This document shows positions 1 to 9,244 of a DNA stretch of 64,000 nt, piece after piece (within the stretch, counting starts at the first letter, position 1; the number at the start of each line of letters is the position of its first letter). The notes under the pieces were generated by a model, which was not told the DNA's origin, did not search any database, and saw nothing but the letters and a program-made list of their open reading frames with translations. The stretch comes from Desulfurobacterium thermolithotrophum DSM 11699 (GTDB lineage: Bacteria; Aquificota; Aquificia; Desulfurobacteriales; Desulfurobacteriaceae), in NCBI RefSeq assembly GCF_000191045.1, contig NC_015185.1, forward strand, positions 1,477,969 to 1,541,968, in the 5' to 3' direction. The position numbers and the translations under genes were made by a program.

Positions 1-71
1 ATAAGCTGAAAAAGCTGGAAGTTGACTACGGTCAAGGATACTTCTTCGAAAAACCTAAACTTATCGTGTAA
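1..71 (+). CDS. C-terminal end of an EAL-domain protein (partial)
   Basis: Only the last 22 codons of a gene entering from the left edge are present, read from base 3 to a TAA at 69-71. The tail contains YGQGYFFEKP, which matches the usual C-terminal end of EAL-type cyclic-di-GMP phosphodiesterase domains (consensus around GQGYxFxKP). The rest of the protein lies outside the window, so domain order and activity cannot be judged. hisF starts 17 bases downstream on the same strand. The family call is inference from a short motif. Confidence 0.6.
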   Translation, partial: KLKKLEVDYGQGYFFEKPKLIV

Positions 72-88
72 AAGAGAGGTAGCTTGAT

Positions 89-844
89 ATGCTCGCAAAG
101 AGGATCATTCCCTGCCTTGACGTAAAAGAAGGAAGGGTGGTTAAAGGAGTTAACTTTGTAAATCTAATAGATGCTGGTGATCCAGTTGAAAACGCAAAAG
201 TTTATGACGAACAAGGAGCTGACGAGCTTGTTTTTCTTGATATAACTGCAAGTTATGAAAAGAGAAACATAATGATAGATGTTGTAAAGAGGACTGCTGA
301 AGAAGTTTTTATGCCACTGACTGTTGGAGGTGGTGTTAGAACTCTCGAGGACATAAGAAATCTTTTAAATGCTGGAGCAGATAAAGTTTCAATAAATACA
401 GCAGCTGTAAAAAATCCGGATTTAATATATGAGGGTGCAAAGCTTTTTGGTTCTCAGTGTATAGTTGTTGCCATAGACGCAAAACGAAAAGGTAATTCAT
501 GGGAAGTTTACATACACGGAGGAAGAACTCCAACAGGAATTGATGTTATTGAATGGGCAAAGAAGGTTGTAGACCTTGGAGCAGGTGAAATTCTTCTAAC
601 TTCAATGGATAAAGATGGAACAAAATCGGGTTACGATATAGAATTAACAAGAACAATTTCTGAGGCTGTTTCTGTTCCTGTTATTGCCTCAGGTGGAGCA
701 GGAACAAAAGAACATTTTTATGAAGGATTTGTTTATGGAAAAGCTGATGCAGTTCTTGCAGCTTCAGTTTTTCACTTTAAGGAGATTTCTATCCCTGAGT
801 TGAAGGAATATTTGAAAGAAAAAGGAGTTCGAGTAAGAATATAA
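89..844 (+). CDS. hisF: Imidazole glycerol phosphate synthase, cyclase subunit HisF
   Basis: HisF makes imidazole glycerol phosphate and AICAR from PRFAR, using ammonia channelled from the glutaminase subunit HisH. It acts in cytoplasmic histidine synthesis. The 251-residue product has the normal length for this (beta/alpha)8 barrel. Both catalytic aspartates are visible: Asp11 in [14 protein letters not shown] and Asp130 in VVAIDAK. The phosphate-binding segments VGGGVR and ASGGAG are also present. The ATG follows GAGAGGTAG. No other his gene is in the window, so histidine genes are scattered in this genome. Identification is secure. Confidence 0.97.
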   Translation: MLAKRIIPCLDVKEGRVVKGVNFVNLIDAGDPVENAKVYDEQGADELVFLDITASYEKRNIMIDVVKRTAEEVFMPLTVGGGVRTLEDIRNLLNAGADKVSINTAAVKNPDLIYEGAKLFGSQCIVVAIDAKRKGNSWEVYIHGGRTPTGIDVIEWAKKVVDLGAGEILLTSMDKDGTKSGYDIELTRTISEAVSVPVIASGGAGTKEHFYEGFVYGKADAVLAASVFHFKEISIPELKEYLKEKGVRVRI

Positions 845-908
845 ACTTGAAAGAAGTTAAACTGCAACCTAAAATTACATCTAACTTTTATCTGTTGGAG
901 GCAAACGA

Positions 909-1502
909 ATGCTCACAGAAGATCAGATAAAGGAAATATTTTTAAAAGCAGATGCCTTCCTTGAAGGACATTTCCTTCTTTCAAGTGGTCTTCATAGTCC
1001 TTACTATCTTCAGTGCGCAAAGGTTCTTCAATATCCTGAGTATTCAGAAGTTCTATGTAAAGAACTCGCAAGAAGAATAGAAAATCTTGAAGTAGAGTAC
1101 AACCTTGTAATAGCTCCAGCAATTGGTGGAATTATTGTTTCCTACGAAACTGCAAGACACTTGAAAGTAAGAGGAATTTTTGCAGAAAGGGTTAATGGAA
1201 ATTTAACATTAAGGAGAGGCTTTAAAATAGAAACTGGCGAAAAAGTAGTTGTAGTTGAAGATGTTGTAACAACAGGAAAGTCTACAAAAGAAACGATAGA
1301 AGTTGTTAAACAACACGGTGGAGAAATTGTTGCTGTTGGAAGTCTTGTTGACAGAAGCGGCGGTAAAGTAGATTTTGGAGTTCCATTTGTAACTTTATGG
1401 CAACTGGAAGTCCCCGTTTATGAACCAGAGTCTTGTCCTTTATGCAAGGAAAGTAGGATACCTCTTGTAAAGCCTGGAAGCAGAAATATTCCACTTAAGT
1501 AG
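909..1502 (+). CDS. pyrE: Orotate phosphoribosyltransferase PyrE
   Basis: This enzyme transfers ribose 5-phosphate from PRPP to orotate, giving OMP in de novo pyrimidine synthesis. The 197-residue protein carries the type-I PRTase PRPP-binding motif VVVVEDVVTTGKST at about residues 113-126 and the N-terminal substrate loop LSSGLHSPYYLQ. A C-terminal CPLC pair (CPLCKESRIPLVKPGSR) is typical of the thermophile-type PyrE clade. The ATG at 909 has GGAGGCAAACG just upstream. It lies 12 bases before the prenyl synthase gene and is probably co-transcribed with it. pyrD is also in the window, at 15337-16245 on the other strand. Confidence 0.95.
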   Translation: MLTEDQIKEIFLKADAFLEGHFLLSSGLHSPYYLQCAKVLQYPEYSEVLCKELARRIENLEVEYNLVIAPAIGGIIVSYETARHLKVRGIFAERVNGNLTLRRGFKIETGEKVVVVEDVVTTGKSTKETIEVVKQHGGEIVAVGSLVDRSGGKVDFGVPFVTLWQLEVPVYEPESCPLCKESRIPLVKPGSRNIPLK

Positions 1503-1513
1503 GTGGTTCTTAG

Positions 1514-2488
1514 ATGAAGATATTTAAGCCATTTGAAGTGATAAGAGAAGAACTTGAAAAAGCTGAAGAGTGTTCAAGGGAGCTCCTCAATTCTAACGTC
1601 AGGCTCGTCCTCACAGCCGGTGGTTATATTCTTGATAGTGGTGGAAAGAGAGTAAGACCAGGACTCACAATCATTTCTGGAAAACTTGTAGAAGCTCCTC
1701 TTGAGAGGCTTATCCCCGTTGCAACGGTTATGGAGTATATGCACACAGCTACTCTCCTTCACGATGATATCGTTGACGGTGCAAAGCTGAGGAGAGGAAG
1801 GTTATCAGCAAATGAGGTCTTTGGAAACGACGTTGCAGTCTTAGTTGGTGACTACATGTTTGCAAAAGCCATTTACATTCTGGCAGTTTACGGTGGAGAT
1901 AAGGTTTTAAAGGTTGCAGCCCAGACTGTTCAGGAGATGGCAGAGGGAGAACTCCTTCAGCTTGAAAAGATTGGAGATATCAATCTCACAGAGGAAGAGT
2001 ATTTTGACATAATTTACCGAAAAACTGCTTCACTCCTCTCAACCTGCTGTGAAGTCGGTGGAATCGTTGGCGAAGCAAGGGAAGAGGAAAGGAAAGCCCT
2101 TAAAAACTACGGTAAATTCATCGGTTACGCATTTCAGCTTGTTGATGACGCCTTTGACTACATATCTGATGAGAAAACAATTGGAAAACCTGCTGGAAAT
2201 GACATTAGAGAGGGAAAGGTAACCTATCCTCTCCTTTCAGCACTGAAAAAAGCAACAGAATCTGAAAAAGAGAGAATTTCCCAGGTTCTATCAACTGTTG
2301 AACCAACTAAGGAACAAATTGAATCTGTAAGACAATTTGCATTTGAAAAAGGCGGAGTTGAAGAAACAATCAAACTTGCAAGAGAATACGTAGAAAGAGC
2401 AAAAGAAGTTCTCAACGTCTTTCCAGAATCACCTTTAAGAAAAGCTCTATTCGAAATTGCAGACTTTATTGTTGAAAGAACCAGTTAA
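1514..2488 (+). CDS. Trans-polyprenyl diphosphate synthase
   Basis: The enzyme condenses isopentenyl diphosphate with allylic diphosphates to make the isoprenoid tail of quinones. Both aspartate-rich motifs are intact: DDIVD at residues 84-88 (FARM) and DDAFD at 211-215 (SARM). The GGKRVRP lid motif is at about 43-49. Small residues before the first motif (Ala79, Thr80) suggest a long product, as in heptaprenyl/octaprenyl (IspB/HepT-like) synthases. A menaquinone tail would fit the mqnC gene at 20129-21208. The 324-residue length is normal for the family. The exact chain length cannot be read from sequence, so no symbol is given. Confidence 0.93.
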   Translation: MKIFKPFEVIREELEKAEECSRELLNSNVRLVLTAGGYILDSGGKRVRPGLTIISGKLVEAPLERLIPVATVMEYMHTATLLHDDIVDGAKLRRGRLSANEVFGNDVAVLVGDYMFAKAIYILAVYGGDKVLKVAAQTVQEMAEGELLQLEKIGDINLTEEEYFDIIYRKTASLLSTCCEVGGIVGEAREEERKALKNYGKFIGYAFQLVDDAFDYISDEKTIGKPAGNDIREGKVTYPLLSALKKATESEKERISQVLSTVEPTKEQIESVRQFAFEKGGVEETIKLAREYVERAKEVLNVFPESPLRKALFEIADFIVERTS

Positions 2489-2500
2489 AAGAGGTAACTT

Positions 2501-3715
2501 TTGCAACTTCCCCTCTTCGATTGGTTGGCTCTCCTTTCTTTTCTATTCACCTTTATCTTGCTTTCAAACCGTAAACTGGAAAGGAGCAGACTCTGGACAG
2601 CTTTAGTAACCCCTCTTGCTTCCATAATAGGAAGCGGTTATCTGATCTCCGCTCCTCTCCTCTACCACATTGCAGGGACTAACGCATGGATATTCATGGC
2701 TTTCATAGTTTTTCTTGCCTACCTGATAGGGGAGGCCATCAGATTTAACATACTTCACGAAGAGTCTATCTTAATAAAAGATAAAAAAGAGAAGCTGGAA
2801 AAGCTCATTTCGGAAGTTGAAAGTTTTTCAAACTTGGCACTCGCTTTTGCATACTTTATCTCGGTAGCTTTTTACTTAAGACTCCTTTCCTCCTTTATAT
2901 TCTCCGGCTTTTTGGAGAGGAATGAAGCCTTAGAGAAGGCAATGACTTCTATTCTTCTCCTATTCATAGGAACTGCAGGTTATCTCCGAGGGCTAAACTT
3001 TTTGGAGTTCCTTGAAAAGTATGCTGTAGCCGTAAAGCTTTCAGTAATAACCGGTTTTCTCACAATCTTACTCTTTTTCAACATCCAACATGAGTTTGCC
3101 TACGAACCGGTCAACAAAACATTTTCCTTCGGAACCCTCCAGATTTTGGGAGGAATCCTTCTTATCGTTCAGGGTTTTGAGACCTCAAAATATTTAGGAG
3201 AAAAGTACTCCTCTACCGAAAGGATAAAAAGCATGAAGGTAGCTCAACTGATTTCGGGATTCATCTATGTGAGCTTCATCTTCCTGGTTACTCCTCTTCT
3301 TCACACGTTGAACATTAACAAGATTGACGAAACCGCAATAATTGCTCTTGCATCCTCCCTTTCTTTTATCATGGGAGTCTTAATAAGAACGGGACCTTTG
3401 ATGAGTCAGTTCAGTGCGGCAGTTGCCGATACCATAGGCGCAGGGGGACTGATCTCCGCCGAAACGAAGGGGAAAATAACCTCGAGGGCAGCTTATCTCC
3501 TTCTCTCCTTAACGGACATCCTTTTAATCTGGATTCTCAACGTTTTCGAAGTTATAAATTACGCCTCCAAAGCTTTTGCATTTTACTATCTTTTGCAGAC
3601 CGTAATTGCAATTACCATCTCCATAAGAAAAAGAAAAATCCTACATGCAGCACTTTTCATCTGTGTCTCTTTCATTCTCATCTTCATCGTGACAATGAGC
3701 AAAAGCGCAGAATAA
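2501..3715 (+). CDS. Multi-pass membrane protein, APC-like fold suspected
   Basis: A 404-residue, strongly hydrophobic protein with roughly 10-11 predicted membrane spans. It starts at TTG 2501, six bases after GAGGT. A glycine-rich IIGSGYLISAPLL segment near residue 42 resembles the broken first helix of APC/LeuT-fold carriers, and a second GSG-less but helix-breaking stretch lies near IGAGGLIS at about residue 307. A charged loop (residues about 88-105) follows the third span. I do not recognise a named family. Its 3' end overlaps the end of the convergent RND transporter gene by 32 bases. Transport is plausible, the substrate is unknown. Confidence 0.6.
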   Translation: MQLPLFDWLALLSFLFTFILLSNRKLERSRLWTALVTPLASIIGSGYLISAPLLYHIAGTNAWIFMAFIVFLAYLIGEAIRFNILHEESILIKDKKEKLEKLISEVESFSNLALAFAYFISVAFYLRLLSSFIFSGFLERNEALEKAMTSILLLFIGTAGYLRGLNFLEFLEKYAVAVKLSVITGFLTILLFFNIQHEFAYEPVNKTFSFGTLQILGGILLIVQGFETSKYLGEKYSSTERIKSMKVAQLISGFIYVSFIFLVTPLLHTLNINKIDETAIIALASSLSFIMGVLIRTGPLMSQFSAAVADTIGAGGLISAETKGKITSRAAYLLLSLTDILLIWILNVFEVINYASKAFAFYYLLQTVIAITISIRKRKILHAALFICVSFILIFIVTMSKSAE

Positions 3716-6700
3716 GAAGCTTCACCTCTTCAATAAACGAAACCAGAACAGGAACAAAGACAAGAGTCATAAACGTTCCAATAATAAGTCCTCCAATTGC
3801 AACAACCGCTAGTGGAGCAAGCCTCTCAAGTCCCAAAGCCCAACCAAGAGCTATAGGGATCATCCCCACAGATGTTCCAAAAGCTGTCATAAGAACAGGG
3901 CGAGTTCTGATTTTTATACTATCCAAGATAGCTTCGCTGAGCGGTCTTCCTTCATTTCTTGCCTTTTGTATGAAATCAATAAGAAGGATAGAATTGTTTA
4001 CAATAACTCCAGCAAGAAGAATCATTCCCATAAAAGAAGGCATACACTGAGGTTTTCCTGTAATCAGAAGAGATATTGCAGCTCCTATAACTGAAAGAGG
4101 AATGGCTGCCAAGATAGAAATTGGATAGGTAAAAGAGCCAAAAACTATAACTAGAGAAAAATAAAGAATAATAATTCCTATTGCAAGAGATTTAAAAAGC
4201 CTTGAAAAACTTTCCTGCATTTGCTTTATTTCTCCTTCGTGGGATACACCATAACCTGCTGGAAGTTTTAAAGACTTCTCTAAGGGATTTACCTGCATTT
4301 GGAGAAAAGTTGTTGGTGCTGTTGCTCTATAACCTTGAATATCTAAGACATTTAATAAATCTTGATGAGTAATAACATTCTGAACATTTTGAGACTTAAA
4401 GGTTGCAAAATAAGAAAGAGGTATGAAACCTTTTTTTGTAGGAATTGGTATTGATTTAAGTTGATCTACAAAACCTCTTTCATCTTTTGGAAGAATTACT
4501 CTTATTACCATTCCATTTTCCATCGGAACAACAAAGGAAGAAACTGGGATACCTTTAACGTATTCACCAACATAGTTTGCTATCTCAAGAGGCGTTAGAC
4601 CATAAAGACTTGCTTTGTTTGAATCAATTTGGAAGATATACTCTTTTTTATCCATATACCAACTTCGAGAAACAGAAGTTAAACCTTTTACTTTATACAT
4701 AAGAGAAAGTAGTTTATCTCCAAGTTTATTGAGAACTTTCGGATCTTTCCCGTAAATCATTTCATCTATGGTTGCTTTAATAGAAGAAAGTGGCGTTGCA
4801 CCAAAGTCCATAACATTAACATACCTTAAACCTGGAATTTGACTAAAAGATTCTCTCAACTTTTCTTCTATCTGCCATATTGTTTCTTTTCTATGGAATC
4901 TATCAATAAACTGAATCTTTATCTCTATCTGCTGTGGAAGTTTTCCACTTCCAAAGGAAAGAACTCCTGGTTCTGAACCAATGGTTGATGAAACTCTTAA
5001 AACGTATGGCATTGAATAAACGATTTTTTCCATTTTCGAAAGTATTTCTTCTGTTTTCTCAAGCGAAGTATTAGGATCTGTTTCTGCTCTAACAATTACA
5101 AGTCCTGTATCCATAGGAGGCATTAGGTCTCTACCAACAAGAGGCATTACGTTTTTCATAGTAAGCACAAAGAGAATAACTGCTAAAAAGAGAAATGATA
5201 CCTTTTTTAAAGAACTACTTAGAACCGAACTAACAACTGAAGCGTAAAAGTTACCCGTCTTAAAGACAAGTCCTTTAACGAAAAAGCTGTAAACCTTCCT
5301 TTCAAGAAAGTTTTTGTCCGGCGTTTTTTTAAGAATGTATGGGGTTACCATTGGAAGCAAAGTTATTGAAACAATGTAAGAAACTATAAGAGCAATTATG
5401 AGAACGAGAGCTAAAGGCTTTAAAATTTTTTCAACATATCCTCCAATGAAAACGATTGGAAGAAGCATCACAACAGTAGTAAAAGTTCCGCTAAAGTCAG
5501 CAAGCATTACTTCTTTTGTTCCATCAATAGTTGCTCTCCATATATCCTTCTTTAGCTCAAAGTAATGTCTTTCAATACTTTCAACAATTACAACTGCATC
5601 ATCTGTTAGCATTCCAAGAGCAAGGATAACAGCAGTTAGTGTAACAATGTTGAGGTTAAATCCAAAGAGCCACATAAGACCAATTGTAACAAGGCACGTT
5701 ACCGGAATAGAAAAGAAGGAGACTATAAGCATCCTGATATTTGCAAGGAAGAGAAATATTACAAAAAGGGTCATTAAGATTGCATCTCTTAGGGCTTCAA
5801 ACATGTTTTTATTGGAGAGTTTGATCATCCACTCCTGAGTATCAGCAATTTCAAAGTTTAGCTGCGGATAGAGTTTTTTAAGTTTAGGAAGAAAATTCAT
5901 TACAGATTCAATAGCTGGAAGCTCATAACCCTTCGGAGAACGTAGAATACTTATTCCAATTGCTGGCTTTCCATTTCCGTGATATGCAGAAAGTCTATCT
6001 TTATAACCCCAATCCACCTTTGCAACATCTTTCAGCTTTATGTTTGGAGCAATGTATATATTTTTTAGTTTCTCTATCCTATCTACTTCATCTTCAAGTT
6101 TTAAAACTACAAGACCCTCTTTGTTTATAGTTAACCCGATAGGAACGTTTTTGTTGTTCTCCCTTATGGCTTTGGCAAGTTGATAAAAAGAAATGTTATA
6201 TTTTGCAAGTTTTAAATAGTCTGGATAAATTCTTATCTCACGTTTGTATCCACCAAAGATTTCCACGTCTGAGACGTTGGGAAGGTTTAAAAGTCTGTCC
6301 TTTATCTCGTTTTCTGCAATTTCTCTAACCTGAGCAAGTGAAAGACCACTCCTCTGTTTAGGAGATACTGCAATGACCATTACAGGATTTGTTGCATCGG
6401 TTACTTTGTAAACCTGTGGAGGAAGGATATCGTTTGGAAGGAAGGGTAAAACCTTTGAGAGCTCATTTGAAACATCAGTTGCTGCTGCATCTATCCCTTT
6501 TTCGTATTCAAACTCAACAGTAACTACAGAAACTTCATCCTTTGAAATAGACCTAACCGTACGGACGAGATCAAGGGTTTTCATTCTCTGTTCAATTGGT
6601 CTTGTTATATGAGAGGCGACGTCTTCCGCTGAAGCTCCCGGTTCAACTGTAACTATTGCAATCTGAGGTCTATTTGCATCTGGAAAAAACTTTCTTGGAA

Positions 6701-6797
6701 TTTCTTTAAAGCCGATTAATCCAATGACGCAGAAGAAAAGAAGTATTGCCAATATCGCATGAGGTTTTCTTACGTACCATTCAATTATCTTATCCAT
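3684..6797 (-). CDS. RND efflux transporter, AcrB/HAE type
   Basis: This is the proton-driven inner-membrane pump of a tripartite efflux system. The 1037-residue length, the two repeats of one span plus large periplasmic loop plus five spans, and the TM4 acidic pair in ALGMLTDDAVVIVE are all family hallmarks. The start is placed at ATG 6797 (MDKIIEW), eight bases after GGAGG. It overlaps the last bases of the adaptor gene, and an upstream ATG at 6821 would give eight extra residues. The outer-membrane and adaptor genes precede it in the same operon. Substrate is not evident; the neighbouring ArsP-like permease hints at metalloids or toxic anions, as inference only. Confidence 0.93.
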   Translation of the reverse strand: MDKIIEWYVRKPHAILAILLFFCVIGLIGFKEIPRKFFPDANRPQIAIVTVEPGASAEDVASHITRPIEQRMKTLDLVRTVRSISKDEVSVVTVEFEYEKGIDAAATDVSNELSKVLPFLPNDILPPQVYKVTDATNPVMVIAVSPKQRSGLSLAQVREIAENEIKDRLLNLPNVSDVEIFGGYKREIRIYPDYLKLAKYNISFYQLAKAIRENNKNVPIGLTINKEGLVVLKLEDEVDRIEKLKNIYIAPNIKLKDVAKVDWGYKDRLSAYHGNGKPAIGISILRSPKGYELPAIESVMNFLPKLKKLYPQLNFEIADTQEWMIKLSNKNMFEALRDAILMTLFVIFLFLANIRMLIVSFFSIPVTCLVTIGLMWLFGFNLNIVTLTAVILALGMLTDDAVVIVESIERHYFELKKDIWRATIDGTKEVMLADFSGTFTTVVMLLPIVFIGGYVEKILKPLALVLIIALIVSYIVSITLLPMVTPYILKKTPDKNFLERKVYSFFVKGLVFKTGNFYASVVSSVLSSSLKKVSFLFLAVILFVLTMKNVMPLVGRDLMPPMDTGLVIVRAETDPNTSLEKTEEILSKMEKIVYSMPYVLRVSSTIGSEPGVLSFGSGKLPQQIEIKIQFIDRFHRKETIWQIEEKLRESFSQIPGLRYVNVMDFGATPLSSIKATIDEMIYGKDPKVLNKLGDKLLSLMYKVKGLTSVSRSWYMDKKEYIFQIDSNKASLYGLTPLEIANYVGEYVKGIPVSSFVVPMENGMVIRVILPKDERGFVDQLKSIPIPTKKGFIPLSYFATFKSQNVQNVITHQDLLNVLDIQGYRATAPTTFLQMQVNPLEKSLKLPAGYGVSHEGEIKQMQESFSRLFKSLAIGIIILYFSLVIVFGSFTYPISILAAIPLSVIGAAISLLITGKPQCMPSFMGMILLAGVIVNNSILLIDFIQKARNEGRPLSEAILDSIKIRTRPVLMTAFGTSVGMIPIALGWALGLERLAPLAVVAIGGLIIGTFMTLVFVPVLVSFIEEVKLLILRFCSLSR

Positions 6798-7965
6798 CAA
6801 AAGCCTCCGATAAAACCACACTTCCCCTTCTCATAACTTCAAGGAGTTTGCTCTCTCTGCCGACTATTACTTTTGTCCCTTCTTGAAGGTTAGAGGAGAT
6901 AATTGCTTTATCCTTTACTGTTTTAAGTACTTTTATCTTAACGGGTTTTACCTTATTATTCTGTTCAACAGATAAAACATAATCTCCATTTTTTAGATGA
7001 AGAATGGCATATATAGGAACAATTTGACCTTTATAAGGTTTTCCAAGAACCTTAACAGATACATTTTCAAAAGGTTTTATCTTTTCTGATTTGTTAACTT
7101 TTATCTCAGCAATGTAAAGAAAATTTTCGTTTGCAGAAGGGTAATACTTGACCAGTTTTCCAATTTTCTTTTCACCCTTAAAAACAGGACTATCAATTGG
7201 AATTTCTTTCGCATCTTCTGGGGGAATATTTATTAAAATTTTAAAACCATACTTAGGATAATAGACTTTTATTATCGGTTTTCCTGGAGTTGCTAAACTT
7301 CCTTCATATGCAAGAACTTCTGAAACAACTCCATCGTCAAGAGCTCTAATTTCCGTATACTTAAGTTGAGATTTAAGAGCTTCTATTTTTTTCTCTATTG
7401 AAGAAATAGCCGACTTAAGCTCTTTCCATTTTGCCTTTATGCTTTCTACTTTTGATTCAGCAATAGCAAGTTGATTTTCTACTTTTTCAACTGCTACTTT
7501 TGGAACAGCTCCTTTTTCATAAAGAAATTTTTCTCTATTAAACTCCTCTTTGGCATTTTTTAATGCAATTTCTGCTGCTCTGAGTTCTGCTCGTAGTCCA
7601 GGAATAAGGTTTTCTTTTGCTCTTTTTTCTTCTTCAAGAGCAGAAATGTTACTTTTGATTTCAGAATCATCTATTTTTGCAAGGAGCTCTCCTTTCTTAA
7701 AAAAATCTCCTTCGCTTTTATAGACTTTTAAAACTGTTCCATAAATTTTTGTTGAAATTGTGGCATGTTTATATGGTTGAAAAGTTCCAATATAATTAAA
7801 TTCTTCTTGGAGCTCTCCACTTTTAATAGTAGTCCACTTTACAGAAATTGGATAAATCTTAGGTGGAGGAATTTTTGAAATTTCCTCTTTTTTCTTCTTT
7901 ATGGCAGTAACTCCAATGAGGACTAAACCAACAATTATTGCAATGAATAGTATTTTTGTTTTCAT
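6790..7965 (-). CDS. RND periplasmic adaptor (HlyD/AcrA family)
   Basis: This membrane-fusion protein bridges the RND pump and the TolC-like channel. The 391 residues begin with one membrane segment (ILFIAIIVGLVLIGVTAI) and a short linker. A split lipoyl/barrel-sandwich domain follows (YIGTFQPYKHATIST, and TEIRALDDGVVSEV after the hairpin), divided by a long alpha-helical coiled coil at about residues 85-195. A beta-barrel and a membrane-proximal domain complete it. ATG 7965 overlaps the TolC stop in a TAATG arrangement, indicating translational coupling. The stop overlaps the pump start. Confidence 0.92.
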   Translation of the reverse strand: MKTKILFIAIIVGLVLIGVTAIKKKKEEISKIPPPKIYPISVKWTTIKSGELQEEFNYIGTFQPYKHATISTKIYGTVLKVYKSEGDFFKKGELLAKIDDSEIKSNISALEEEKRAKENLIPGLRAELRAAEIALKNAKEEFNREKFLYEKGAVPKVAVEKVENQLAIAESKVESIKAKWKELKSAISSIEKKIEALKSQLKYTEIRALDDGVVSEVLAYEGSLATPGKPIIKVYYPKYGFKILINIPPEDAKEIPIDSPVFKGEKKIGKLVKYYPSANENFLYIAEIKVNKSEKIKPFENVSVKVLGKPYKGQIVPIYAILHLKNGDYVLSVEQNNKVKPVKIKVLKTVKDKAIISSNLQEGTKVIVGRESKLLEVMRRGSVVLSEAFDG

Positions 7966-9233
7966 TATTCTTCCTCCATTAAAGCCTTAATTCTCCTTCT
8001 ATCACTTTCCCATCTATAATAAGAAGCTCTTAGTTCTGCCTCTGTGAGAAATCTTTTTGACTTTGCAAGAAGAAGATGGTCTACATCTCCTTTGCCACTT
8101 TCATACTTTAGTTTTTCTATTCTCTCAACTTCCTTTGCAAGTTCTAACTTCTTTTTTAGAGTTCTTATCTTAGACTGAATAGAACTCAAATCAGCAATTA
8201 CATTTGCCAACTCTTTCTTAAGCTCTAGTTTTGATGTTTCATATTCTTTTTCTTTTGAAATCTTTCTCAGTTTAGCACTCAAGATATCGTTCTTTTTCCT
8301 TCCAAACTCAAAAATTGGAAGCTGAAAATTTAAAGATATTGTCCCAAAACCTTCATTTTCTTTAGAGTCAAAGCCGTAATTTCTTGTGTAGAAGGCGTCA
8401 AGCTTCACTTTTATTCCATACTTTCCTTTTTCTGTATTAACTTCCTTCAAGGAAACTTTAACTTCTTTTTCTTTAGCTTTAATTAGGTGGTTTCTCTCAA
8501 GAACTCTAAGATAAAGATTTTTTAATAGATATTCTTTTTCCTGATAGTTAATTATTACAGGTTCAATTTTCTTTATCTTCTTCCCAACCAAAGTTTCAAG
8601 AGCTGTAATAATTGCACTCTTTTTAGCTTTAATTTCATCTATCTTAGACTGAACATCTTCAACTGAATATTCAACCTTTAGAAGGTCAACTTTTGCAAAC
8701 TTTCCAACCTTTATTCCAGCTTTGACATTTTCTTGAAGTTTAAGAAGGCTCTCTCTGTAGGATTTCAGAGCTTTTTCTGTTTCGGAAAGAGAGAGGTAAT
8801 TTAAATAAAGTGCATCAACGTTATATTTTATCTGCCACTGTGTTGCTGTTTCTAAGTTTTTAAGTATTTCAGCCTGGAGCTTAGCAATTTCCACTTTTCT
8901 TGAAATATTTCCTCCAAGATAAAGAGGCACTGAATAAGAAATGCCATATGAAAACTTTTGACTATCAAAAGGTAAAGAGTTCAAAGGACTTGGCATGTGA
9001 GACATAGGAACTAATATGTTGTTTCTGTTGTAATGAGTAAAACCAGCAATAACATCTACTTCTCCTAATCTCAAAAGCTTTAAAGATTTACTTTTCTTCT
9101 CCAAAGATTTTGCCTGAAGTTCAATAGCTTTTAGTTTTGGATAGTTCTTGATAGCAAGATTTTCAGCTTCTTGTAGTGTAATAGCATAGACCGAAAGAGG
9201 TAAAAAAATGAAAAAAATTAGTAAGCCCCCCAT
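7965..9233 (-). CDS. TolC-family outer-membrane efflux protein
   Basis: This is the outer-membrane channel of the tripartite pump. The 422-residue protein has an N-terminal signal peptide (GLLIFFIFLPLSVYA) followed by LQEAENLAIKNYPKL, the classic start of an OEP repeat. Two long helical coiled-coil repeats follow, with aromatic-rich beta segments such as YGISYSVPLYLGG and GTISLNFQLPIFEFG. It is the third gene of the five-gene minus-strand operon, 11 bases after the permease, and is coupled to the adaptor gene. The family assignment is firm. Confidence 0.9.
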   Translation of the reverse strand: MGGLLIFFIFLPLSVYAITLQEAENLAIKNYPKLKAIELQAKSLEKKSKSLKLLRLGEVDVIAGFTHYNRNNILVPMSHMPSPLNSLPFDSQKFSYGISYSVPLYLGGNISRKVEIAKLQAEILKNLETATQWQIKYNVDALYLNYLSLSETEKALKSYRESLLKLQENVKAGIKVGKFAKVDLLKVEYSVEDVQSKIDEIKAKKSAIITALETLVGKKIKKIEPVIINYQEKEYLLKNLYLRVLERNHLIKAKEKEVKVSLKEVNTEKGKYGIKVKLDAFYTRNYGFDSKENEGFGTISLNFQLPIFEFGRKKNDILSAKLRKISKEKEYETSKLELKKELANVIADLSSIQSKIRTLKKKLELAKEVERIEKLKYESGKGDVDHLLLAKSKRFLTEAELRASYYRWESDRRRIKALMEEE

Positions 9234-9244
9234 TTTTCCTCCAA

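Noticed and set aside
336-533. Minus-strand open frame inside hisF
   Set aside because: It is a shadow of the strongly supported hisF frame, with low-complexity leucine-rich content and no ribosome-binding site. Many other antisense frames were set aside for the same reason.
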